A stretch of DNA of 64,000 bases from Ulvibacter antarcticus (GTDB taxonomy: Bacteria > Bacteroidota > Bacteroidia > Flavobacteriales > Flavobacteriaceae): contig NZ_REFC01000014.1 in the NCBI RefSeq assembly GCF_003688405.1, positions 186,001 through 250,000 of the forward strand, given 5' to 3'. The position numbers and the translations under genes were made by a program. This document shows, one piece after another, positions 54,710-61,183 of the stretch. Position 1 is the first letter of the stretch. Each line of letters opens with the position of its first letter. A model generated the notes under the pieces. The model worked only from the letters and a program-made list of their open reading frames with translations. It was not told the DNA's origin and did no database searches.

Positions 54710-55007
54710 AATTCACTTTTTAAAGGTTAATACTTATTGATTATTATTTTGCTAAACTAGTTGTGAAATTGATGAAGCTGTGTCACATATGTAACAAATG
54801 GTTTAACTTTTGTGTCATCGTTTAATATTCTAAATAGCTAGTGTAGTAATTTTAAACAATTAAGAAATATGCTTCACAATTTCCAGACAAAGATGCAATG
54901 AAGTGTTAATCTTGACAAGAGTTAAAAGGCTGGTTTTCAAAAAGATAAAAACCTTGAATCGATCGGGCGTATCACCTTTTTGTATGAGGGTAATTCTAGA
55001 CTTAAAA

Positions 55008-55025
55008 GGGGTTTTACCCCTAAAC
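55008..55025. promoter_or_regulatory. Operator-like palindrome 1 before the two-component locus
   Basis: GGGGTTTTACCCCTAAAC; the core GGGGT-TTT-ACCCC is a perfect inverted repeat. 154 bp upstream of the lipoprotein start. Confidence 0.45.
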
Positions 55026-55086
55026 AATTCAAGTTAATTGCTCCCCGTATTTTTTAAGATTATGTACTTTCTTTGTGAAATACTAT

Positions 55087-55104
55087 GGGTTATATCCCCT
55101 AAAC
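55087..55104. promoter_or_regulatory. Operator-like element 2 before the two-component locus
   Basis: GGGTTATATCCCCTAAAC, sharing the CCCCTAAAC end and GGG-N-rich-CCC layout with 55008-55025; spacing between the two is 79 bp. It lies outside the duplicated segment, so its similarity is not explained by the duplication. Confidence 0.45.
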
Positions 55105-55179
55105 TGTTATCGAATAGATGTCCTCACAATTATTAATTAATTATCTCTAACTTTATAGAAACCTTAAAATCATTTGATT

Positions 55180-55668
55180 ATGAAAACTCTGATTAAACCT
55201 CTATTATCAATTTTTAGTGTAACATTATTCTTAATTGTCTTCGCATCCTGTGAGCATCCTGTGCCACCTCCGGGACAGGTCATAAGTTATGAAGAAGCGG
55301 ATGGACTTGAGAATAATTACATTAGCACGAGATATGATACAATAGGACAGATTCTTGGGTATCAGGATACTCGAGAATTCTGGTTCTCTCTAGACACTTT
55401 AAAAAAATATATTGAATACGTAGAGTATGAAGCAGGAGAACGAAACCTGGATAATTTGGGTATTCGCATTTATTTGGCCGCCTATCCTCCATCGCCAAAT
55501 GGGGATGATACTTTTGGATATACTACTGTTTTTCTTACTCCAACTTCTCCGCAAGAGCCATCACCTTTACGGAAAGGTTTCGCTCCAATCCAAGAAAATG
55601 AAGGGAATATAGAAGGAATAAGTCCTTTAAATATGGGACATGGTGGTTTGCCGCCAAATAACTATTAA
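55180..55668 (+). CDS. Putative lipoprotein upstream of the two-component genes
   Basis: 162 residues from the ATG at 55180. Signal with lipobox VFASC (Cys25), followed by a Pro-rich stretch (EHPVPPPGQ). The body has YEEADGLENNYISTRYD and GIRIYLAAYPP, and ends in a disordered Gly/Pro/Asn tail (GHGGLPPNNY). I recall small lipoproteins of this sort next to membrane protein and kinase genes in Bacteroidota, but the function is not known to me. Same strand and only 22 nt before the next gene, so probably the first gene of the signalling operon and perhaps its sensor or target. Confidence 0.75.
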   Translation: MKTLIKPLLSIFSVTLFLIVFASCEHPVPPPGQVISYEEADGLENNYISTRYDTIGQILGYQDTREFWFSLDTLKKYIEYVEYEAGERNLDNLGIRIYLAAYPPSPNGDDTFGYTTVFLTPTSPQEPSPLRKGFAPIQENEGNIEGISPLNMGHGGLPPNNY

Positions 55669-55690
55669 TTAATTTGTTATTTAGAATTAA

Positions 55691-56329
55691 GTGAATACCG
55701 ATAATTTATACAATATCGTAAATGTTTTAGAATTCATAGCTGCAATAGCGGCAACCGTTTATTTCAATAAGTATAAGCATTCAAGTGAAAAGCATTTCTT
55801 ATATTTCTTATGGCTTACGTTCATTATTGAAATTATTGGAGTGATATGCATTTACAATGGAATTGCTGTTGAATGGTTCTATCAAATATTTATGATTATT
55901 TCGTTTTTATTCTACTTTTATTGGTACCACAATATTCTAAGAAAGCGGATTTTTAGAAAGACCGTATACTTAGTGTCCGGTCTTTTTATTATACTTTCGA
56001 TTTTAGCATACATTCTCCCAGAATCATTTGGAAATAGAGCCTATGCTTTCATAGCAGGTTCGATAGGATTATTGGTGTTGACTATGTTTCATTTTTATCA
56101 ACTGCTCAACAGTGATGAAGTGCTTATTGTTAAATACAAATTAAGTTTTTGGATTTCAATAGGACTATTGCTTTTTTACCTAGGAATGGTGCCATTGGCC
56201 CAGCTATCTAAATATTTAAATACTGGAGCTTTGAGTAGGATGATCATTTTACTTAGCTTAAATTGTATTCTTTATGGTTGTTATATAATCGGATTTTTAT
56301 GGACGAAAAAGAAGTACAATCATTTTTAA
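55691..56329 (+). CDS. Multi-pass membrane protein of the two-component operon
   Basis: 212 residues from a GTG start. About seven hydrophobic helices (for example residues 8-26, 36-56, 61-80, 90-110, 113-133, 149-170, 183-204) with short loops. No enzymatic motif. It overlaps the kinase gene by 31 nt. The kinase has only one membrane helix and no input domain, so this protein is a good candidate for the sensing partner; that is inference from gene order. Confidence 0.75.
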   Translation: MNTDNLYNIVNVLEFIAAIAATVYFNKYKHSSEKHFLYFLWLTFIIEIIGVICIYNGIAVEWFYQIFMIISFLFYFYWYHNILRKRIFRKTVYLVSGLFIILSILAYILPESFGNRAYAFIAGSIGLLVLTMFHFYQLLNSDEVLIVKYKLSFWISIGLLLFYLGMVPLAQLSKYLNTGALSRMIILLSLNCILYGCYIIGFLWTKKKYNHF

Positions 56330-57060
56330 TCATTTTTTCAGTAATTGCATTGCTTTTAGCTGTGACGTTGATTCTTCTTTTTATACTTTTTCAGAAAAGA
56401 AAAAATAGGCTTTTAAGAGAACAACGGGAAGCTGAAAACCGATTCAAAGAAGAAATAATTGAAACTCAAATTGAAATAAAAGAGGATACCCTGCGAAACG
56501 TTAGTTGGGAGTTACATGATAATATTGGGCAACTGCTCACTTTGTCTAAAATTCAAATGCAAAACGCCAAAGATAATCCGGAGGCGATTGATGAGGCTAT
56601 AGAAACCTTAGGACAAAGTTTGGACGAGCTTAGAAGCCTTTCAAAAAATATTAACCCCGATACACTTACAAATCTAACATTAGTCGAAGCCCTACAATTG
56701 GAAATAGAACGCTTCAATAGGTTGCGGTATTTGGCTACTTCGATGGAATGCACTGCAAGTTATTTTGCGATAGATCATAAAATAGAAATCATTATATTTA
56801 GAATGTTGCAAGAGTTTTTCACCAATACTATTAAACATTCCAAAGCAACAAAACTTGAAGTAAAAGTTCGCTATTCTGGCAAAACGCTCGAAATCGACGC
56901 CTGCGATAATGGGGTTGGATTCGATGCCAATAAAATTAGTACCTTTAGTGGCATAGGTCTAAGTAATATGATGAACCGCGCCAAGTTGATAAACGCAGAT
57001 GTCCGGATTGAATCTGAACCCGGTAAAGGAACTAAACTTTTTTTTATATATAAAACTTAA
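56299..57060 (+). CDS. Sensor histidine kinase (HisKA_3/NarX-like)
   Basis: 253 residues from the ATG at 56299, which lies inside the end of the previous gene. A single N-terminal membrane helix (about 9-32), a coiled-coil linker (about 35-65), then the dimerisation helix with phospho-acceptor His73 in WELHDNIGQLL. HATPase motifs follow: an N-box-like LQEFFTNTIKHSKA, DNGVGFD and GIGLSNMMNRA, with GKGTKLFF at the end. The family phosphorylates NarL/LuxR-type regulators, fitting the next gene 5 nt downstream. No PAS, TPR or periplasmic domain is present. Confidence 0.94.
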   Translation: MDEKEVQSFLIIFSVIALLLAVTLILLFILFQKRKNRLLREQREAENRFKEEIIETQIEIKEDTLRNVSWELHDNIGQLLTLSKIQMQNAKDNPEAIDEAIETLGQSLDELRSLSKNINPDTLTNLTLVEALQLEIERFNRLRYLATSMECTASYFAIDHKIEIIIFRMLQEFFTNTIKHSKATKLEVKVRYSGKTLEIDACDNGVGFDANKISTFSGIGLSNMMNRAKLINADVRIESEPGKGTKLFFIYKT

Positions 57061-57065
57061 TAATT

Positions 57066-57704
57066 ATGGCATATTCGGTAGTAGTTGTGGATGATCATGT
57101 TTTACTTTCACAAGCAATTGGTTCTTTGGTCGAAGCCTTCGATGATTTCAAAGTTTTGTATTTATGTAATAACGGTCAGGAGCTGATTGATAAATTTGAA
57201 AGTAAGGAAAATATTCCCGACGTCGTTTTAATGGATGTCAATATGCCTATACTAAATGGTATAGAAACCACTGTTTATTTAAAAGATCATTTCCCGGATG
57301 TAAAAGTATTAGCACTTTCTATTGAAGAAGAAGAAAACACCATTCTTAAAATGCTACGTGCAGGTGCAAAAGGTTATCTAATGAAGGATGTTAAAAAAGC
57401 TGAACTCAATGAAGCTCTTTTGGAAGTGATTAATAATGGTTATTATCACACGAATACTATTGCCAGAATATTAGTAGATTCCCTTCGCAATAAAGACACA
57501 GGTATTGCTTCTCTTAAAGAAAGAGAAATTGAATTTATAAAACATGCATGTTCCGAAAAAACCTATCGAGAAATCGCTGATATTATGTGCTTGAGCCCTA
57601 AAACAGTAGAAGGATATCGAGATGTGCTTTTCGAAAAATTAAACCTTAGAAACCGCACCGGACTAGTAATTTACGCAATCAAAAATAAGATTTTTACACC
57701 GTAA
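57066..57704 (+). CDS. LuxR/NarL-type response regulator
   Basis: 212 residues. Receiver domain with the acidic pocket Asp9/Asp10 and phosphorylation site Asp57 (VVLMDVNMP), Thr/Ser and Lys of the switch in LALSIEEEE and GYLMKD. C-terminal LuxR-type helix-turn-helix (about 148-210): SLKEREIEFIKHACSEKT, REIADIMCLSPKTVEGYRD and LNLRNRTGLVIYAIKN. Partner of the kinase immediately upstream. Candidate targets are the GGGG/CCCC palindromes in front of this operon and of the unit A cassette. Convergent with the O-methyltransferase gene, only 2 nt apart. Confidence 0.95.
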   Translation: MAYSVVVVDDHVLLSQAIGSLVEAFDDFKVLYLCNNGQELIDKFESKENIPDVVLMDVNMPILNGIETTVYLKDHFPDVKVLALSIEEEENTILKMLRAGAKGYLMKDVKKAELNEALLEVINNGYYHTNTIARILVDSLRNKDTGIASLKEREIEFIKHACSEKTYREIADIMCLSPKTVEGYRDVLFEKLNLRNRTGLVIYAIKNKIFTP

Positions 57705-57706
57705 AT

Positions 57707-58348
57707 TTACTTCACACGGCTAATGGTAAGTCCGTCTCTAATTGGTAACAACACCGATTCCAACCTCGAATCTGTGTTCAGCATTTTGTTATACCTAATC
57801 ACTGCTTTAGTGTCTTCATCCTGCTCCGAGATTTCTTCCACTACTTTTCCACTCCACAGTACATTGTCGCTTAAAATGACAGCGCCTTTTTTTAACTTCG
57901 GAAGCAGCATTTCAAGATAAGCTGGATAATTATTTTTATCGGCATCTATGAAGACGAGATCGAAGTTTTTTTCTAGCTTCGGAATAATTTCTAACGCATT
58001 TCCTGTGTATTGAAAAATACGATCTCCAAACTCTGAAGCATTAAAATACCGACGTTGAAAATCGTGTAATTCTTCATTGATGTCTATGGTATGCAGCGTT
58101 CCTTCCGAAGCCATTCCTTCTGCAAGACATAAGGCCGAATACCCTGTATAAGTTCCTATCTCGAGAATGCATTGTGGTTTAATTAGTTTCGAAAGCATGC
58201 TCAATACTCGTCCTTGAAAGTGACCACTCAGCATTCGTGGTTGCATTTGCTTCTGCCAGGTTTCCCTATTTAGTTTTTGAAGCAATTCTGGTTCCGATTG
58301 CGAATGAGCCACAGCATAGTTGTCAATTTTTTCAGGTAAAAAGTCCAT
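57707..58348 (-). CDS. SAM-dependent O-methyltransferase (caffeoyl-CoA OMT-like)
   Basis: 213 residues. Methyltransf_3 family: SAM-binding LEIGTYTGYSALCLAEGM, then DLVFIDADKNNYPAYLE with the metal-binding Asp pair, and GAVILSDNVLWSGKV. These enzymes methylate catechol-type hydroxyls in a divalent-metal-dependent way. The natural substrate in this organism is unknown. ATG start; 5 nt from the transporter remnant at 58354. Confidence 0.92.
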   Translation of the reverse strand: MDFLPEKIDNYAVAHSQSEPELLQKLNRETWQKQMQPRMLSGHFQGRVLSMLSKLIKPQCILEIGTYTGYSALCLAEGMASEGTLHTIDINEELHDFQRRYFNASEFGDRIFQYTGNALEIIPKLEKNFDLVFIDADKNNYPAYLEMLLPKLKKGAVILSDNVLWSGKVVEEISEQDEDTKAVIRYNKMLNTDSRLESVLLPIRDGLTISRVK

Positions 58349-58353
58349 ATTCT

Positions 58354-58745
58354 TTAATGAATACCTGCCATCATCTTCTTAATAACAGGTGAAATTAGTA
58401 TGGCAAATATACCTACAATTACACTAATTACTCCAAAACTTGCATACACAGAAACATACGAAAATAACTGTTGTAATACTTCGCCACCGTTTAAAGCAGA
58501 CTCGTGGTTAAGACCAGTAATAGCGGTGACTATATCGCCAAAATAACCTTCAGAAAAAATAGTAGGCTCCCCATTCGAAGCCGAGGTGAGTTTGGCAATC
58601 TTACCTGCAAAGAAATGCCCGTAGAAATTAGCCGAAAACCATACACCCATTATAAAAGCCACATACTTTAAAGGAGATAATTCGGTCACTTTAAACAAAC
58701 AAATAGGAGAGAGGAAGAGTTCTCTCAAAGTGAGTCTCAAATTGC
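58354..58745 (-). pseudogene. 5'-truncated remnant of a POT-family peptide transporter gene
   Basis: About 129 codons that match the C-terminal end of proton-dependent oligopeptide transporters: LRELFLSPICLFKVTELSP, then KYVAFIMGVWF, FYGHFFAGKIAKL and a last membrane helix before the stop. A full transporter has about 500 residues; only the last two to three helices remain. The homology stops around 58745 and no start codon other than TTG is available. The stretch up to the ACMSD-like gene (58819) does not continue the transporter in any frame that I can see. Not expected to be functional. Confidence 0.75.
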
Positions 58746-58818
58746 AATCAGGAGAACCGCACCAATAAACGAAATGAAAATATGTGAAAAGATATAAAAC
58801 TTTGTAACCTCGGTCATA

Positions 58819-59901
58819 TTAGCCCAGAATTCGTTTATAGAGCTTTGCTTTGGCGGCTTCGTCATCACCACACAACCATTGAACTACATTTGTTTCCCAG
58901 ATCGCATCGCATTGATCCTCATTTAAAATCTTACGCTCCAAAGCCAGATCCAATATTTTTCCCGGATACGAAGATTGCACCGCACTTTCCATTTCACCCA
59001 AAGGATAAGGGTCGTCCAGTCCCATTAATACCTGCTTGGAGCCCTGATTCTTTACGAGCAATTCTAAAGAACCGGTATCGTGAACCAAGGTGTCAAAGAA
59101 GATGTTTTTATGTCCCACAGCTCTTCGTGGATGTGTCTTTCCTTCAAATAAATCCGGTCTCCCATCAAATCCCTGAATTCGTCTTCCAAGATTCATCTGC
59201 GCCAACTGCCCCCCATGCGCGAAGCAGGTACGCATATTCGGATATTTATCGGCATATCCATTTAAAGTCAAAAAATGATATGCATCGGCACACTGAGCTA
59301 ACATCCAAATAAGGTGAAAACGCCAGGCCGTATTTTCTAATTTTATAAATTTTTCCCCATCGTACGGATGGATTTCAACGGCAAGATTGTATTTACTAGC
59401 CATTTCAAAAATAGGTTCATTCTCTTCGTCAAAAATGCAACGCCATGTCCCAATAGTGTCCATATAATGCGTTGGCAAACACAATAATTGCATGCCCAAT
59501 TCCTCCACGCATCGTTCCATTTCCCATTGTGCACCTCTTACAAACCCAGGATGCACCACGAATCCGCAAGTAAATTTCGAAGGGTGTTCCCGCTGCACCT
59601 TAGCATTAAAATCGTTCTGAAAACGCAACGCCTGCTTCATTTCTTCAACCCTCAGCCCATTTCCGTATAGTTGCGACAGATTTAAAACCACCGCATGATC
59701 GATCTTAAATCGCTCCATCCACTCCAATTTATCATCAAGGAAGAAACTGGAATCTGTCACAGGTCGACTCCAATCTTTCTGAAGCATAAATTTTCGATCC
59801 TTATCCACCCAAAAAATTTCCTTGTCCTTCATAAACTGCGGAATTTCCTCCGGATAAGGAAGTAAGTGCGAATGACCGTTAATGCGTAGTTTTCGTTTCA
59901 T
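58819..59901 (-). CDS. ACMSD-like amidohydrolase (2-amino-3-carboxymuconate-6-semialdehyde decarboxylase)
   Basis: 360 residues. Amidohydrolase-fold decarboxylase: the N-terminal metal motif is NGHSHLLP (His10, His12). Other expected ligands and catalytic residues are His in AVEIHPYDG, His in CFAHGGQL and Asp in LMGLDDPYPLGE, the last being the family's hallmark near the C-terminus. In the kynurenine pathway the enzyme removes CO2 from ACMS to give 2-aminomuconate semialdehyde. The assignment is strengthened by neighbours encoding an aldehyde dehydrogenase and a RidA-type deaminase, the next two steps. A separate unit from those genes, as 340 bp lie between. Confidence 0.88.
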   Translation of the reverse strand: MKRKLRINGHSHLLPYPEEIPQFMKDKEIFWVDKDRKFMLQKDWSRPVTDSSFFLDDKLEWMERFKIDHAVVLNLSQLYGNGLRVEEMKQALRFQNDFNAKVQREHPSKFTCGFVVHPGFVRGAQWEMERCVEELGMQLLCLPTHYMDTIGTWRCIFDEENEPIFEMASKYNLAVEIHPYDGEKFIKLENTAWRFHLIWMLAQCADAYHFLTLNGYADKYPNMRTCFAHGGQLAQMNLGRRIQGFDGRPDLFEGKTHPRRAVGHKNIFFDTLVHDTGSLELLVKNQGSKQVLMGLDDPYPLGEMESAVQSSYPGKILDLALERKILNEDQCDAIWETNVVQWLCGDDEAAKAKLYKRILG

Positions 59902-60241
59902 ATGTGTTTCCTGATTAACAGGTTTTTTTGTTTCAAAATGTAAAACGCCGTGAACTAAGTAGAATCTCTTTTCGAATAGTTAGTCTTATCTATTGATGGC
60001 ATTTTTGGCGTGCTCTAACAAAGCCACTCATACTTCGGGGCTTCGTTAGATCAGGCTTTCGTCTATATCCCTGTAGTATTCAAAAAGTGAGTTTCACTCT
60101 ACTATATTGGCACTACAGGGGATGCCGCCTCAATCCTTGCCCGAAAGTCTTTACTAACTTCAAAATGCGTCTTTTAAAACTCAGCTAAAGTTACAAACTT
60201 TCTGATTGCTTACCTACTGTCAATAAAAATCCACGTTAGGA
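59902..60241. other. Non-coding gap between ACMSD-like and SDR genes
   Basis: No coding potential. The central part, 60016-60123, carries the nested inverted repeats listed separately. The flanks are AT-rich with no clear promoter box. Confidence 0.6.
60016..60123. repeat. Structured intergenic element with three inverted repeats
   Basis: Hairpin 1: TAACAAAGCC (60016-60025) / GGCTTCGTTA (60039-60048), one mismatch. Hairpin 2: ATCCCTGTAGT (60067-60077) / ACTACAGGGGAT (60112-60123), one bulge. Inside hairpin 2 lies AGTGA-GTT-TCACT (60086-60098). I recall similar layouts (ATCAGGCTTTC...GATGCCGC...CAATCC) between genes of other Flavobacteriaceae, but cannot confirm here. Confidence 0.6.
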
Positions 60242-61027
60242 TTACAAGGACTTGGTACGACCTCCATCTACCGGAAGGTTAATACCATTGATATAGCTTG
60301 CTGCTTCGCTTGATAAAAAGGCCACCGCATTTGCGATTTCACCAGGTTGTGCAAAACGTCTAGCGGGAACGAGACTCTTCATAAATGCACTGGCTTCAGC
60401 TTCTGTTTTATTCATCCTTTTGGCAGCATTTCCCACGATATCATCCAAGCGATCAGTAGCTGTAAAGCCGGGAAGTACATTGTTTACAGTAATTCCAAAT
60501 TGACCCAACTCATTAGCTAGGGTTTTGCTCCAACTTGCAACTGCGCCTCGAATCGTATTACTCACTCCCAGCCCGTCAATAGGCTGTTTTACAGAAGTCG
60601 ATATGATATTGATGATCCTACCAAAATCCTCTTCTTTCATTCCGGGAACGACCGCCTGTACTAATATCTGATTGCAAACCAGATGCTGCGAAAAAGCATT
60701 TGTAAACTCTGAAACATCTGCCGAAAAAATCGGACCCCCTTGAGGACCACCAGTATTATTGAGTAGAATATGAAAATTCTTTTCTTTAACCCGCTGTTCA
60801 ATTTTTAATTTAAGGTCTTCAGGATCATTAAAATCGGCTACAATATAATTGTGTTTCTGTCCGTCTTTAAAAGGTAACTCCAACAAGGTTTCCTTCAGTT
60901 TCTCTTCATTTCTGGCTACCAATGTTATTGTGGCGCCCATCTGAGCCAGTTGTATGGCAGAAGCTTTTCCAATACCGGCGGTACTTCCACAGATAATAGC
61001 ATTTCTATTTTTTAAATCTAAGTTCAT
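60242..61027 (-). CDS. SDR-family oxidoreductase with atypical active site
   Basis: 261 residues. Rossmann dinucleotide motif CGSTAGIGKA (about 13-22) and NNTGG (90-94) are those of classical SDRs, and the end has PVDGGRT. The catalytic Ser143 is present, but the Tyr-x3-Lys pair is replaced by Ser156-x3-Arg160 (VSNTIRGAV). A group of SDRs with such an S-N-x-x-R segment exists, so this is probably inherited rather than a sequencing error. Whether it is an active reductase is unclear. Placement suggests a role beside 2-aminomuconate metabolism. ATG start. Confidence 0.9.
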   Translation of the reverse strand: MNLDLKNRNAIICGSTAGIGKASAIQLAQMGATITLVARNEEKLKETLLELPFKDGQKHNYIVADFNDPEDLKLKIEQRVKEKNFHILLNNTGGPQGGPIFSADVSEFTNAFSQHLVCNQILVQAVVPGMKEEDFGRIINIISTSVKQPIDGLGVSNTIRGAVASWSKTLANELGQFGITVNNVLPGFTATDRLDDIVGNAAKRMNKTEAEASAFMKSLVPARRFAQPGEIANAVAFLSSEAASYINGINLPVDGGRTKSL

Positions 61028-61148
61028 ATCGTTTGTTTTCTTTCTTCATTAATTTTTTCCAAAGTGGCAATGCTCCAAAGTTACATAGAACCAATTTTCA
61101 AATTTTCAGTGTCTAAAAGTTTATCAGTTAATGTGATTTATTAATTTT

Positions 61149-61183
61149 CACTATTCACTATTCACTATTCACTATTCATTATT
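61149..61183. repeat. Heptamer-periodic repeat next to the aldehyde dehydrogenase stop
   Basis: Four CACTATT units and one CATTATT, ending at the stop codon region of the dehydrogenase gene (- strand stop at 61179). Third array of this period in the window. Confidence 0.85.

Larger units (their letters stand above)
52896..55041. repeat. Tandem duplication, unit B
   Basis: Second copy of the 2.2-kb segment (unit A 50631-52835), same orientation. It carries the S8 pseudogene, the terminator copy, the second cassette and its upstream region, and ends abruptly at AATTCAAGTTAATTGC, the same sequence at which unit A ends. Confidence 0.9.
54710..55179. other. Non-coding region between cassette B and the two-component locus
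   Basis: Divergent promoter region. Up to 55041 it is the copy of 52503-52835; from 55042 it is unique. Holds the imperfect palindrome 54781-54796 and two GGGG/CCCC operator-like elements (55008-55025, 55087-55104). A TAACTTTA sequence at 55148-55155 is the best candidate -7 box for the + strand genes, 24 nt before the ATG. Confidence 0.55.

Noticed and set aside
58741-58817. 26-codon ORF starting at ATG 58817 (- strand) as a gene
   Set aside because: Very short, ends in the transporter remnant and has no recognisable feature beyond hydrophobicity. Mentioned in the remnant finding only.
1884-61183. CRISPR arrays suggested by short repeats
   Set aside because: The three arrays have 7-bp units with no spacers, and no cas gene is present.
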